Below, one piece after another: positions 1 through 10,010 of a stretch of 64,000 nucleotides of DNA. The position numbers and the translations under genes are program-made. The stretch lies in the NCBI GenBank assembly GCA_016933155.1, contig JAFGBM010000009.1:1-64000 (forward strand). The letters run 5' to 3'. Position 1 is the stretch's first letter; every line of letters begins with the position of its first letter. Origin of the DNA: Demequinaceae bacterium. Lineage in GTDB: Bacteria; Actinomycetota; Actinomycetes; Actinomycetales; Demequinaceae. The notes under the pieces were generated by a model. It was not told the DNA's origin. It searched no databases and saw only the letters and a list, made by a program, of their open reading frames with translations.

Positions 1-3000
1 CGAGACCCATCAGGGAACACCACCTCCACCAAGCGGCCCCGCTCATCAAACCTACGGACCGTCACGAAACCCAACCGATCCGTCACCGTCTCCGTCTTGA
101 GATCCGGATCCGACGAAATCTCCACCCGGTTCCCCGCCGCATCCACCACCGCGATGAGCCGCCCCGCCGCGTCATACTCATTCCTGGCCGGCACCCGACC
201 CAACGCATCCACAATCCCCGTCAAATAGTGACCAGTCCCGTAGACGAACGACGTGACATTCCCTTCCGGATCCGTCACCGCAATGAGGTTCCCGGCGTCG
301 TCATAGGTGTAAGAAGTGACCAGCCCACCCGGCGTCGTCACCGACGTGATCCTGCCCTCCACGTCCCGCTCAAACACCACCGACGCCCCACTCGACGACG
401 TGATCCCGTTCGACGTAATGGTGACCGTGTTCCCATTCGCATCCGTCGCCTCCGTCAACCCCTCAGCAAGCGAGAACGTGAACACCCGACCATCCGGCAT
501 CGTGAGCACATACGCCTCGGGCTCATACGTCTCCACCGTGTCCAGCGACAACAACCCGTCGTCGGCCTGAACCAACTCGACCGTGCCCACCGGGGCCAGC
601 GTCGCACCCGTTTGCGTCCGCTCCGTCCACGCCGCCGTCGCATACCGGCCATCCATGATCGGATCATTGAACGTCGGCGTGAAGTCGAACACGATCGACT
701 CCGACGCCCCATCGACCACCGTCACCGTGTGCGACCGGGTCGGAATCAACACCCAATTCGGCAGGATCGTCCCGTGGTTCTCCCGCACCCACCCGTCCCC
801 CGGCGCGTTATCCGTCTCCAACCGCAACGTCCGCAAACTGAGCGTCCACCCGAAACCGAAATCCCCATTATGGGAGCGAGTGCCCGAGTTGTACGTCCGC
901 TGCACCGTGATCGGCATCCCCGCCACCGGAACCACCGCATCCGTGAACGTCAGGGAGAACAGGCCATACTTCGCCTCATTCACCGACGAGACGACATAAC
1001 CGACAGTCGAGACGCGTCCACCCTCATCGACGGCCTCCAGCCGGATGTACCACTCACCCCCAGCCAGCACGGTCGGGTCGATGATCCCGAGCACGCCATC
1101 CACCACCGACTCCGTGCCCTCACCGAGGACGATCGGCTCGGACGAAATAGGCAAGACCGGCGTCGCCGTCACCGACCACCGAAGCAGGTTCTCATCCGAC
1201 GCCGTCCCGACGATCGGAGTGGCCACTCGAAGCTCCGCACCCTCGGCCGGTGAACCGAAACCCGCCGTCGGGTCGACGCCGTCGTCCGCCCCAATCACCT
1301 GGAGCCAGGCTGAGACCGTGGTGCCGTTTCCGTGGACGTCGATGGCCGTCGCCACGATCGGGAACACTCCCGTCTCCACAGTGGGCACGCTGACGAAACC
1401 TCCGGGATCGATCGGATACTCGACCCCATCGACGGTCACCGTGAGCGACGCGACACCCGACGCATCCGACGCGGACACAGGGATGACCGCCGTGTCCCCC
1501 ACCCCCACGGTCACGTTGTGAAGGGAAACCGCCGGAGGGGTGATGTCGACCGGGACGGGTGGCGGTTCGTTCCCGCCCGAGACCTGGATCACGAAGGACT
1601 GAGAGGCGAGGCCCCCGTAGGCGTCACGGGCGATGACCTCGACCAGGTAGGCACCCTCCGCGATGCCCGTCGTGTCCCAGGCGACGAGTCCCGTGTGGGC
1701 GTCCACCGTCATATCGATGGGGCCGGACCAGAGGGCGAACTCGACGGCGTCGCCATCGGGATCTGCGGCCTCCATCGCATAGGAGAACAGGGACCCGGCC
1801 TCCACCTCGGTGGGCGGTTGCGACGTGATGGCGGGTGGGTGGTTGAAGCCCGTCACCCGGACGATGAACTCCTGGATGTCGAACTGAAGGCTCTCGTCCG
1901 TCGTCCGAACCACCACGAAGTGCTCGCCAGCCTGATAGGAGTTAGGGGTCCACAGGATTTCGCCTGAAGCCTCGTCGATCGTCATCCCCATTGGCGCGAT
2001 GACAAGGGCGTACTCGATGGCGAGGCCCTGCGGGGATGACACCACCACTTGGTAGCGGTACTCCCCTCCGATCACGGCGTCCGTCTCCGGCTGGCTGACG
2101 ACGATGGGTGGATCGGTAGTGACCTCGCTCGGCGAGACCGTGACCGTGAACGTCTGCACGTCCTTGAGGCCCGCCAGGTCCTCGACGGTGATGACCACCG
2201 TGTGGGTCCCCACGCTTTCGTCTCCGGTGCGCCAGAAGACCTCCCCCGTCACGGAGTTCATCCACATACCAGTGGGGGCCTGGGTCAGCGCGAATCGAAG
2301 GCCATCCCCCGAATCGGGATCCTGGGCGATGACGGTGTACCGGAAGAGCGTGCGCGCCTCGACCTCGCCGACCGGCTCGCTGACGATCTCGGGCGCCTCC
2401 GTCGTCTCCGCCGTCAGCCGCAGGAGGTAGAGCTGGTCGTCGGTGAGGCCACCCGGGTCGGCGACGCTGACCATGACGGCCTGGGCCGCCGACCAGTCAT
2501 TGTCCGTGCCGCACTGGCTGGCTCCGGGCAGCGGCGCAATCGTGGCCTTGATGACGGCACCCTCGACCTCCTCCGCCGAGACTCCAGTCAGCTCGACCGA
2601 CAGGGTCTCGCCGCGCGCGAGGGCCGGAACCTCGACCTCGCCTATGGGCACCTCCGCCCCGCCGTCGTCCACCCTGGAGAAGGTGAGCGACGTGGGCGCC
2701 GGGTAGTCCGCGAGGCCGCGATTCTCCACCTCGACCGACAGGGAGTACTCGGGGCCGTCCCCGTGAAGCACCAGCCCACGCACCGCGAGGTCGGGAAGCC
2801 CGAAGGCCTCCCGGTCCAGGAAACTGTTGAGGCGGAACGTGTTGTGGGTGAGCCAACTCGCGACGGGGTGCGCGGGCACGCTCCCGTCGTCGTTGATGTT
2901 GCCGATGCTGTAGGCGTGCTGATTCCAGATGGAGCGGGTCGGCATCCATCCGAGGTCACCGGATTCGTAGACGGAGACCCCACCCCCGAAAGACGTCTGC

Positions 3001-5288
3001 TGGCTCGACGGCACGACGATGTTGGCGAGACCGTCGCCGGTGACGTCGACGACGAGGGGGTATTCGTAAGTGGTCTTCGAGCCCGTCTTGATGACCGACT
3101 GGGTCGCTCCCGTCGGCCCGTCGAAAACGTAGAAGTTGACCTCGTCGGTGTAGAGGACCGAGGCCCGCCCGTCCCCCTCGAAGTCGTAGACCGAGGATCC
3201 CGTCTTGTGCGAAGAATAGTCCTGGATCGTGCGCCCCCACAGGAGCCTGCCGGTCCGGCTATAGACCAGGTACTTCGAACTCGCCGCGATGGCGATTTCC
3301 GGGTAGCCGTCGCCGGTGAGGTCTGCGAGCGTGGCCGGGCCGCCGTCGCCACCGCCCGGAATGGACCGCTCACGCCAGATGACGTTGAGGTCCTTGTCGA
3401 GCAGGTACAGCTTGCCTTCGGCGACGTAGACGATCTCCGGGATCCCGTCGCCCGTGAAGTCGGCGATGGAATTGAACCCCGACTCCGGCAGATCCGTGTT
3501 GCGCGCCTGGACCTCGCCGTCGTGGGTGTAGATCACGCGGCTGGCGATGACCTCTTGGTAGCCGTCCTGGTCCAGGTCCGCGACGATCGACGCCACCCCG
3601 TAGTCCTCATAGCCGCCGGTCTCGTATTCCCCGACCCAGAGCAACTCCCCCTCGCCGTTGAAAACCCTGTTCCCGTGGACGATCTCGGGGGAGCCATCGC
3701 CGTCCAGGTCCGCGATGGATATCCAGTCGCGCGCGTTGTCACTGGTGAAATCCGTGTTCACCGGGCCGGTGGGGACGATCCACTTGATGTGGCCCTGGTC
3801 GTCGAATGCTGCCAACTCGGTCCGGTCGCCCGGGCGGACCCCGACGATGTCCAGCCGCCCGTCTCCGTCGATATCCGCCACCGCGAGGCTCCCATAGCCG
3901 GAGACGGTGGTCTCCTGCGATAGCCAGAGTTCCTCGCCGGTGGCGCCGTTAAGGGCGACGAGGTAGGCGCCCTCAGCGATCATGCTCTTGAACGCCGCGA
4001 AAACCATGGTGGGGGGGTCGCGCTCGTCGACGACCCCGTCGCCGTTGATGTCCACGATCCGTGCGACCGCCGGTGGGCCGAAGACGTCGCTGATCATGTC
4101 GGGATGTGTGTTGGTCCACTGCCACCGCAACTGCAGGTCGAACTCCGAGACGCTCCGGGAGAACGACTTGCAGAAAACATTCGACGCATCGATGCTCTCG
4201 GCGAGCGGGGCCGACACTGGCACCCCTGTGATCGCGCCCGAAACGGGATCGATGGTGAGGCCGGGTTCCTCGCTCACGAGCGAGTACGTCAACGGATCGC
4301 CGTCCGGGTCGGCGCCCTCCACGAGGTATTGGTACGGGTCCCCGACCTTCCCCAGGGTCACGGGGGCGGAGGTGATGACGGGTGGGTGGCGAGGGACGAG
4401 GACTTGGATGGTGATGGTCGCCGGTTCCGATACGGCCGACCCGTCGCGTGCCACGAAATCGAAGCTGTCGATCCCGACGAAGCCCTCGTCCGCGGTGTAC
4501 GTCACCGAGGGGGGCTCCCCGTCGAGTGTGCCGTGCTCGGGCGGGCGGGTGACGTCGAAGGTGAGGTCATCCCCGTCCGGGTCCTCCCCCGTCAGAACGA
4601 TGACGAGCGGGGTGTCGGTGTCCGTGACCCCCTCCTGTCCGACCGCCACCGGGGGCTGGTTGTAGCACTCGGTGAAGCCGACGAACTCCAGATCCATCCA
4701 ACCGTGGCCCGACAGGCGGTAGTCCGTGATCCGAACCTCGACGAACCCGGCTATCCGGTAGTCCAGGTTGCCGCCCCGGTCGCGGGTGGCCGACCATGTC
4801 GGCACCGTGATCGCCTCGCCCAGGAGCGCGTCCAGGTTGTCCCGAACCTGCTTGCTGCTCGTGACCCCCGGCGCCCCCGGAACCCAGTCGCCGACGTCGG
4901 GCCGTCCGACGCTCGCGTCGTCGGGATCGACGTAGGCCTCCTTGTTCCCGGGTGGGACGAGGCTCGCAGCCAGCGTCGGGGCGCTGGCGCTGCCCGTCCA
5001 GCTGAGCCAGGAGAAGTTGCCCGGGCCCGTGCCGAGTGGCACCTCGGCGAATTCTTCGCCGGGTTCCGCCGCCGTCATGAGATCGGCGGGCAGGGCGATC
5101 GGGTAGAGGGCGCAGGAATGCTCGGCACTCGTGGGCGATGGGGAGGGGGTCACCGTGCTGACGGCCGCCACGGAAAGGGCGTCGTCGTTGGTGGGCTTGG
5201 CCGCGCTCGCGGGCAGGGCCGTGCTGGCCGGCCCCATGAGGAGGAGGCAGGCGAAGGAGGCTGCGACGGTGAGGCGGCGTGAGTGCAC
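1..5288 (-). CDS. Secreted RHS/YD-repeat protein, partial (runs off left edge)
   Basis: At least 1762 codons are open without a stop and the frame continues beyond the window. I chose GTG at 5288 because GGGGAG lies just upstream; an in-frame ATG at 5315 has no such site. Residues 1-30 form a signal peptide ending near an Ala-Ser-Ala site. Then come two Ig/cadherin-like domains (about 212-365), an EF-hand/dockerin-like loop (VDINGDGVVDERD, about 411), FG-GAP/VCBS-like repeats rich in D-x-D-G-D-G (about 430-790), a CARDB-like segment (about 815-900), three more Ig-like domains (about 960-1237), an RHS entry region (about 1433-1490) and YD repeats such as YTYDDAGNLIAVTDPEGN near 1655. Known RHS proteins often carry a variable C-terminal toxin; here that end is outside the window, so toxin function is only inference. 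Confidence 0.85.
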   Translation of the reverse strand, partial: MHSRRLTVAASFACLLLMGPASTALPASAAKPTNDDALSVAAVSTVTPSPSPTSAEHSCALYPIALPADLMTAAEPGEEFAEVPLGTGPGNFSWLSWTGSASAPTLAASLVPPGNKEAYVDPDDASVGRPDVGDWVPGAPGVTSSKQVRDNLDALLGEAITVPTWSATRDRGGNLDYRIAGFVEVRITDYRLSGHGWMDLEFVGFTECYNQPPVAVGQEGVTDTDTPLVIVLTGEDPDGDDLTFDVTRPPEHGTLDGEPPSVTYTADEGFVGIDSFDFVARDGSAVSEPATITIQVLVPRHPPVITSAPVTLGKVGDPYQYLVEGADPDGDPLTYSLVSEEPGLTIDPVSGAITGVPVSAPLAESIDASNVFCKSFSRSVSEFDLQLRWQWTNTHPDMISDVFGPPAVARIVDINGDGVVDERDPPTMVFAAFKSMIAEGAYLVALNGATGEELWLSQETTVSGYGSLAVADIDGDGRLDIVGVRPGDRTELAAFDDQGHIKWIVPTGPVNTDFTSDNARDWISIADLDGDGSPEIVHGNRVFNGEGELLWVGEYETGGYEDYGVASIVADLDQDGYQEVIASRVIYTHDGEVQARNTDLPESGFNSIADFTGDGIPEIVYVAEGKLYLLDKDLNVIWRERSIPGGGDGGPATLADLTGDGYPEIAIAASSKYLVYSRTGRLLWGRTIQDYSSHKTGSSVYDFEGDGRASVLYTDEVNFYVFDGPTGATQSVIKTGSKTTYEYPLVVDVTGDGLANIVVPSSQQTSFGGGVSVYESGDLGWMPTRSIWNQHAYSIGNINDDGSVPAHPVASWLTHNTFRLNSFLDREAFGLPDLAVRGLVLHGDGPEYSLSVEVENRGLADYPAPTSLTFSRVDDGGAEVPIGEVEVPALARGETLSVELTGVSAEEVEGAVIKATIAPLPGASQCGTDNDWSAAQAVMVSVADPGGLTDDQLYLLRLTAETTEAPEIVSEPVGEVEARTLFRYTVIAQDPDSGDGLRFALTQAPTGMWMNSVTGEVFWRTGDESVGTHTVVITVEDLAGLKDVQTFTVTVSPSEVTTDPPIVVSQPETDAVIGGEYRYQVVVSSPQGLAIEYALVIAPMGMTIDEASGEILWTPNSYQAGEHFVVVRTTDESLQFDIQEFIVRVTGFNHPPAITSQPPTEVEAGSLFSYAMEAADPDGDAVEFALWSGPIDMTVDAHTGLVAWDTTGIAEGAYLVEVIARDAYGGLASQSFVIQVSGGNEPPPVPVDITPPAVSLHNVTVGVGDTAVIPVSASDASGVASLTVTVDGVEYPIDPGGFVSVPTVETGVFPIVATAIDVHGNGTTVSAWLQVIGADDGVDPTAGFGSPAEGAELRVATPIVGTASDENLLRWSVTATPVLPISSEPIVLGEGTESVVDGVLGIIDPTVLAGGEWYIRLEAVDEGGRVSTVGYVVSSVNEAKYGLFSLTFTDAVVPVAGMPITVQRTYNSGTRSHNGDFGFGWTLSLRTLRLETDNAPGDGWVRENHGTILPNWVLIPTRSHTVTVVDGASESIVFDFTPTFNDPIMDGRYATAAWTERTQTGATLAPVGTVELVQADDGLLSLDTVETYEPEAYVLTMPDGRVFTFSLAEGLTEATDANGNTVTITSNGITSSSGASVVFERDVEGRITSVTTPGGLVTSYTYDDAGNLIAVTDPEGNVTSFVYGTGHYLTGIVDALGRVPARNEYDAAGRLIAVVDAAGNRVEISSDPDLKTETVTDRLGFVTVRRFDERGRLVEVVFPDGS

Positions 5289-5437
5289 GGCTCTCCCCTC
5301 AGATCGTCGTGTCATAGGCACCAGAGGCACAAGGTCCCTCGAAGGGTACCTACGAGGGAGGGAGTGCGCAATCGATGAAGGGGGGATCATCACCCAACGG
5401 GCGAATAGTCCCGTATTTCAAGGGCCCCTAAGCGAGT

Positions 5438-5950
5438 TCAGGCCAGTCCGTCGGAGGACGACCCGTCCTCGGGATGAGCGGCGTAGTAGTCGTTCTCCAG
5501 GCCCAACTCGTAGGAGAACATGGACCTCGCCATCCTCCTGCGTTTGGGTGCCGTCCACTTGAGGGCGACGAATTCGATCCAGTTGAGCCTCCTGGTCTCG
5601 ACGTCCATGGTGTAGGTGAAGAGGGTGTACGGGCCCAGAGGCTCGAAATCGTGACGACCCCTGGTCCACACGTCATCGACACCCAGGACGCGACTCTCAT
5701 AGGCGTAGGCCCGGCCGGGGCTGATGAACGTCAACACCCCCTCGCTCTTGACCTCCGTTCCGTCCGGAAGGATCGCCGACTGGTGGGTAACGCAGCCTAC
5801 GGTGTTGGGAGTGCCCGACACCGTGAGAATGCTCTGAAGGTGAGGGGAGGCGGCCACCATCTCGTCGTCGTCCATCCGATGCCGCCACACGCGATCGACG
5901 GGGGCTTCGAGGACTCCCCGCGAGACCTGACGGCTCCTGTAGACGGGCAT
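5438..5950 (-). CDS. SRPBCC-like (START fold) protein
   Basis: 170 residues, no signal peptide. The layout, an N-terminal strand with S-R-x-V-x-A-P-x-x-x-V-W followed by alternating strands and a C-terminal helix, fits the SRPBCC/polyketide-cyclase-like fold, which binds hydrophobic ligands. The specific ligand is unknown. It starts 14 bases after the glyS stop on the same strand, so it is probably cotranscribed with glyS or read from a weak internal promoter (CACACT six bases before the ATG). The family call is by general pattern only. Confidence 0.55.
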   Translation of the reverse strand: MPVYRSRQVSRGVLEAPVDRVWRHRMDDDEMVAASPHLQSILTVSGTPNTVGCVTHQSAILPDGTEVKSEGVLTFISPGRAYAYESRVLGVDDVWTRGRHDFEPLGPYTLFTYTMDVETRRLNWIEFVALKWTAPKRRRMARSMFSYELGLENDYYAAHPEDGSSSDGLA

Positions 5951-5964
5951 ACCGCTAGTGTGCC

Positions 5965-7350
5965 TTACACCCCGACGAGCCGCTCGGCCAGGTAGCCCCG
6001 CACCTTGTCGAGCCCGATCCTTTCCTGGCTCATGGTGTCGCGGTCGCGCACGGTCACGGCCTGGTCCTCGAGCGTGTCGAAGTCCACGGTGACGCAGAAC
6101 GGTGTCCCGATCTCGTCTTGGCGACGGTAGCGCCGCCCGATCGCCCCGGCGTCGTCGTAGTCCACGGTCCAGTGCTTCCGGAGTTCGGCGGCGAGGTCGG
6201 CGGCCTTCGGGGTGAGCCCCTCGGAACGGGACAGCGGCAGGACGGCGGCCTTGACGGGGGCCAGGCGCGGGTCGAGCCGGAGTACCGTCCGGGTGTCGAC
6301 GCCGCCCTTGGTGTTGGGCGCCTCATCCTCCGCGTACGACTCGACGAGGAAGGCCATGAGGGACCGCGTCAGCCCGGCCGCGGGCTCGATGACGTACGGC
6401 ACCCACCGCTCGCCCTTGTCCTGGTCGAAGTAGCTGAGGTCCTTGCCGGAATGCTCGGCGTGGGTCTTGAGGTCGAAGTCCGTGCGGTTGGCGATGCCCT
6501 CCAGCTCGCCCCACTCACTTCCTTGGAACTCGAAACGGTATTCGATGTCGACAGTCCGCTTGGAGTAATGGCTGAGCTTCTCCTTGGGATGCTCGTAGTG
6601 ACGGAGGTTGTCGCGGTTGAGCCCGAGGTCCACGTACCAGTCGGTGCGGGTGTCGATCCAGTACTGGTGCCACTCCTCATCGGTGCCGGGCTCGACGAAG
6701 AACTCCATCTCCATCTGCTCGAACTCGCGCGTCCGGAAGATGAAGTTCCCTGGTGTGATCTCGTTGCGGAACGACTTTCCCGTCTGGCCGATGCCGAAGG
6801 GGGGCTTCTTGCGGGCGGCGGCCATGACGTTGGCGAAGTTGATGAAGATGCCTTGCGCGGTCTCGGGGCGCAGGTAGTGCAGCCCTGTTTCGTCCTCGAC
6901 GGAGCCGAGGTAGGTCTTGAGGAGGCCGTTGAACATGCGGGGCTCGGTGAAGTTGCCCCGCGTCCCGCAGGCTTCGCAGGCGACACCCGCGAGCCCTCCC
7001 TCGGGGGCGTGCCCCTTCTTCTCGGTGAACTCCTCGATGAGGGTGTCCTCACGGTACCGCTTGTGGCATTTCTTGCACTCGACGAGGGGGTCGACGAAGG
7101 CCTTGAGGTGCCCCGACGCCTCCCACACTTCGGGAGGCAGGATGATGCTGGAGTCGAGGCCGACGATGTCGTCACGGGACGTCACCATCGCACGCCACCA
7201 CTGGCGCTTGATGTTCTCCTTGAGTTCGACGCCGAGGGGCCCATAGTCCCAGGCGGAGCGGGTGCCCCCGTAGATCTCCCCGCAGGGGAAGACGAATCCC
7301 CGCCGCTTGGCGAGGGAGATGACGCTGTCGAGACGGCTGGCTGCGGCCAC
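5965..7350 (-). CDS. glyS: Glycyl-tRNA synthetase (alpha2, class II)
   Basis: 461 residues, the usual length of the single-chain bacterial enzyme that charges tRNA-Gly. The N-terminus reads [17 protein letters not shown] then [11 protein letters not shown], as in the family. Class II motif 2 is [19 protein letters not shown] and motif 3 is [10 protein letters not shown]. Two CxxC pairs (CKKC and CEAC) mark a zinc-binding insert. I start at GTG 7350, with AGGAG six bases upstream; the open frame extends further to 7485, but that part runs through the divergent znuA promoter and has no family similarity. The downstream SRPBCC gene is 14 bases away. Confidence 0.96.
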   Translation of the reverse strand: MAAASRLDSVISLAKRRGFVFPCGEIYGGTRSAWDYGPLGVELKENIKRQWWRAMVTSRDDIVGLDSSIILPPEVWEASGHLKAFVDPLVECKKCHKRYREDTLIEEFTEKKGHAPEGGLAGVACEACGTRGNFTEPRMFNGLLKTYLGSVEDETGLHYLRPETAQGIFINFANVMAAARKKPPFGIGQTGKSFRNEITPGNFIFRTREFEQMEMEFFVEPGTDEEWHQYWIDTRTDWYVDLGLNRDNLRHYEHPKEKLSHYSKRTVDIEYRFEFQGSEWGELEGIANRTDFDLKTHAEHSGKDLSYFDQDKGERWVPYVIEPAAGLTRSLMAFLVESYAEDEAPNTKGGVDTRTVLRLDPRLAPVKAAVLPLSRSEGLTPKAADLAAELRKHWTVDYDDAGAIGRRYRRQDEIGTPFCVTVDFDTLEDQAVTVRDRDTMSQERIGLDKVRGYLAERLVGV

Positions 7351-7396
7351 GAGATGCTCCTGACGTTCTGCGCCCCTGGCTGAAGCGCTGGCCGCC

Positions 7397-7402
7397 AGTC
7401 TA
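7397..7402 (-). promoter_or_regulatory. Candidate -10 box for glyS
   Basis: On the minus strand this reads TAGACT, a good actinobacterial -10 hexamer, about 47 bases before the glyS GTG. I see no convincing -35. The predicted start of transcription, near 7390, leaves a short 5' UTR that contains the AGGAG site. Confidence 0.45.
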
Positions 7403-7440
7403 GCGGCGCGACCAGGTCGGCTCCGCCCCGCTCCACCTTT

Positions 7441-7475
7441 TTGACAATGATTATCATTTGCTTTAAGATGAGGCC
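7441..7475 (+). promoter_or_regulatory. Zur-type operator overlapping the znuA promoter
   Basis: A -35 TTGACA (7441-7446) and -10 TAAGAT (7464-7469) are separated by exactly 17 bases. The spacer holds a near-perfect palindrome, AATGATTATCATT (7446-7458), of the Fur/Zur box type. Repressor bound there would cover the -35 and spacer. The -10 lies six bases before the znuA ATG, so the transcript should begin at or next to the start codon (leaderless). A zur gene is the fourth gene of the operon, implying autorepression when zinc is plentiful. The palindrome alone does not separate Zur from Fur; context favours Zur. Confidence 0.85.
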
Positions 7476-8369
7476 ATGTCTGCATCCTTCACCTCCCGTG
7501 CCACGCTCATTGGCGTCCTTGCCCTGGGTCTCGCGGCCTGCGCCCCGGCTGACGAACCCACCCCCTCCAGCGCCCCAGCCCTGACCGTCGCAGCCGCCTT
7601 CTACCCCCTCGAATACGTCGCCGAACGCATCGGGGGCGACGATGTTGAAGTCATCGCCCTCACGCCTCCGGGCGCCGAGCCCCACGACCTCGAACTCTCC
7701 CCCTCCGGGGTCCGCGAGGTCCGGGACGCCGACATCGTCCTCTACCTCTCGGGCTTCCAGCCGAAGGTCGACGACGCCATCTCCGCAACGGAGGCCAACG
7801 GCTTCGACGTCTCCGACGTCGTTCCCCTCATCGGCGGGGGGGAAGGCCACGTGGGCACCGATCCGCACTTCTGGCTCGACCCCGTCCTGCTCAGCCAATA
7901 CTCGGAAGCCGTGACCGACCGCTTCGTCGCGCTCGACCCAGACCACGCCGACCTCTACCGAGCCAACTCCGCCATCCTCGCCTCGGATCTCGCCGACCTC
8001 GACACCCTCTACGCCGAGTCCCTGACAGGCTGCGAGCGCGACACCATCCTCGTCAGCCACGAGGCCTTCGGCTACCTCTCCCTCCGGTACGGATTGACCC
8101 AGGTGGGGCTCTCCGGCATCAACCCCGAGGCCGAGCCCTCCCCCGCCCGCATCCGTGAAGTCCGGGACCTCGCCGAGTCCGTCGGAGCCACCACCGTCTT
8201 CGTCGAGACCCTCGTCGACCCCAGTGTGGTCGAAGCCTTCGCCTACGACGCGGGACTGGCGGTCGCCACCCTGGACCCCATCGGCGGCCTCGTCGAGGAC
8301 GGGGACGACTATCTCATCATCATGAATCGCAATCTCGCCGTCCTGATGGCAGGGTTGGGTTGTGACTAG
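7476..8369 (+). CDS. znuA: Zinc ABC transporter substrate-binding lipoprotein
   Basis: 297 residues. A lipoprotein signal ends in LAAC (Cys about residue 21), so the protein is anchored outside the membrane. It is a cluster A-I metal-binding protein: likely ligands are His in EPHDLELSP (about 69), His in DPHFWLDP (about 132), His in SHEAFGY (about 195) and an acidic residue in TLDPIGG (about 268). The His-rich loop usual in ZnuA is reduced to GGEGHVG. It is the first gene of znuA-znuC-znuB-zur. The ATG follows the -10 by six bases, and only a GAGG two bases away could serve as a ribosome site, so leaderless translation is likely. Manganese as substrate is possible but less likely given Zur. 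Confidence 0.9.
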   Translation: MSASFTSRATLIGVLALGLAACAPADEPTPSSAPALTVAAAFYPLEYVAERIGGDDVEVIALTPPGAEPHDLELSPSGVREVRDADIVLYLSGFQPKVDDAISATEANGFDVSDVVPLIGGGEGHVGTDPHFWLDPVLLSQYSEAVTDRFVALDPDHADLYRANSAILASDLADLDTLYAESLTGCERDTILVSHEAFGYLSLRYGLTQVGLSGINPEAEPSPARIREVRDLAESVGATTVFVETLVDPSVVEAFAYDAGLAVATLDPIGGLVEDGDDYLIIMNRNLAVLMAGLGCD

Positions 8370-9141
8370 CCCCACCCCGGCCGTCCGCGTCACCGACCTC
8401 CACGTGGCGCTCGGGGGCTTCCCCATCGTCCACGGAGTATCCTTCGATGTCGCCCCAGGTGAGATCCTCACGCTCATGGGGGGAAACGGCTCGGGGAAGA
8501 CGACGATGGTGCGGGCGATATTGGGGATCATCCCCATCCTCTCCGGCCGCATCGAAATCGGCGGGGTGCCTGCGGCCGATGCGCCCAGGGAGCGCCTGGG
8601 ATACGTCCCGCAGAGGGTTTCGGCGGCCGGCGGGGTCTCGGCGAGCGCCCTCGAGGTCGTCACCTCGGGTCTGCTTCACGACCGACGCCTCGTGCCGCCC
8701 CGGGGAGGCCGCGCCCGCGCCCTCGAGGCCCTCCACGCCGTCGGCCTGGCCGACCTCTCCCACCAGGACGTCTCCACTCTGAGCGGAGGCCAACAACAAC
8801 GAGTATTGATCGCCCGGGCCATGGCCCGGCGGCCTGACCTCCTCATCCTCGACGAGCCCCTAGCCGGCGTCGACCTGCCGAGCCAGGAAGTCTTCGCCCA
8901 GGTCCTCACCCACATCAAGGAACAGGGGGCGACGGTCGTCATCGTCCTCCACGAAGTCGGCCCACTCGCCAAACTCATCGACCGCGCCGTCGTCCTCGAA
9001 AGGGGAAAAGCGGTCCACGTCGGCAAACCCCCACACGCCCACGGGGAGCACGCACTCCCCGGCCACGTCCACATCCACCCCCACGACGACGACCCCACCC
9101 GCGCCGCCGACGGACAGCCGACCCTCGGACTGAAGGTCTAG
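8362..9141 (+). CDS. znuC: Zinc ABC transporter ATP-binding protein
   Basis: 259 residues. Walker A is GGNGSGKTT (about 39-47), the ABC signature is LSGGQQQR (about 140), and Walker B with the catalytic Glu is LLILDEPLAGVD. It powers uptake through ZnuB. The C-terminal 35 residues are rich in His (HAHGEH, HVHIHPHDDD), a feature of zinc transporter ATPases that may sense or buffer zinc. The GTG start overlaps the end of znuA by 8 bases, so translation is likely coupled. Confidence 0.93.
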   Translation: MTSPTPAVRVTDLHVALGGFPIVHGVSFDVAPGEILTLMGGNGSGKTTMVRAILGIIPILSGRIEIGGVPAADAPRERLGYVPQRVSAAGGVSASALEVVTSGLLHDRRLVPPRGGRARALEALHAVGLADLSHQDVSTLSGGQQQRVLIARAMARRPDLLILDEPLAGVDLPSQEVFAQVLTHIKEQGATVVIVLHEVGPLAKLIDRAVVLERGKAVHVGKPPHAHGEHALPGHVHIHPHDDDPTRAADGQPTLGLKV

Positions 9142-9143
9142 CC

Positions 9144-10010
9144 ATGGACCTCCTCTCCGATCCCCTCATGCAGCGAGCCCTCCTCGTCGCCCTCCTCGTC
9201 GGCCTAACCGCACCGGTCGTCGGCACCTACCTGGTTCAGCGTCGGATGGCACTCCTCGGCGACGGCATCGGGCACGTCGCCCTAGCCGGAGTCGCCGCCG
9301 GCTGGCTCGCCGGATCGGCCGCCAATCTCGCCCAACGCGACGCCCTCGCCCTCCCCGGCGCCGTCCTCTTCGCGATCGCCGCCGCGATCACCATCGAACG
9401 CCTGCGGGAGAAGGGCACCTCCCCCGCCGACGTCGCCATGGCCATCCTGTTCTACGGCGGAATCGCCCTCGGCGTCCTGCTCATCGGCCTCGCCGGCGGC
9501 ACGAGCTCGAACCTCCTCGGCTACCTCTTCGGCTCCATCTCAACGGTCACCTGGCCGGACGTCTGGCTCTCGGTGGGCCTCTCCTGCCTGATCCTCGCCA
9601 TCGGCCTCGGCCTTCGGCATGCGCTATTCGCCGTCACGCACGACCAGGATTTCGCCATCTCTTCCGGCCTTCCCGTCCGCATCCTCAACCTCACCGTCGC
9701 GGTGCTGGCCGCGGTCACCATCACCGTCGCCATGCGGGTCGTGGGCGTCCTCCTCGTCTCCGGCCTCATGATCCTTCCCGTCGCGATCGCCCAGCAGGTT
9801 TCCCGGTCCTTCGCCCGAACCATGGCCCTGTCGATGGGAATCGGCGCTATCCTCTGCGTCACCGGGCTGACCATCACGTACTTCCACGACCTCCAGCCTG
9901 GGGCCCTCATCATCGTCCTCGGAGTCGCGGTCTTCGCCGTGACCTCGAGCGTTCGAGGAATCCTCACCCGACGGTCCAACCGTGCTTCCCTCGAGGCCAT
10001 CCATGAGTGA
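9144..10010 (+). CDS. znuB: Zinc ABC transporter permease (ABC-3 family)
   Basis: 288 residues with eight or nine hydrophobic segments. The segment LLGDGIGHVALAGVAAG is the typical ABC-3/ZnuB loop. It forms the membrane channel of the zinc importer. The ATG is two bases after the znuC stop. The end overlaps the zur start: the zur ATG at 10003 lies inside the last codons. Confidence 0.92.
   Translation: MDLLSDPLMQRALLVALLVGLTAPVVGTYLVQRRMALLGDGIGHVALAGVAAGWLAGSAANLAQRDALALPGAVLFAIAAAITIERLREKGTSPADVAMAILFYGGIALGVLLIGLAGGTSSNLLGYLFGSISTVTWPDVWLSVGLSCLILAIGLGLRHALFAVTHDQDFAISSGLPVRILNLTVAVLAAVTITVAMRVVGVLLVSGLMILPVAIAQQVSRSFARTMALSMGIGAILCVTGLTITYFHDLQPGALIIVLGVAVFAVTSSVRGILTRRSNRASLEAIHE

Noticed and set aside
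2049-3923. 624-codon open frame on the plus strand
   Set aside because: Antisense to the RHS gene; its content is Arg/Asp/Val-rich, as expected from the opposite strand of GC-rich coding DNA.
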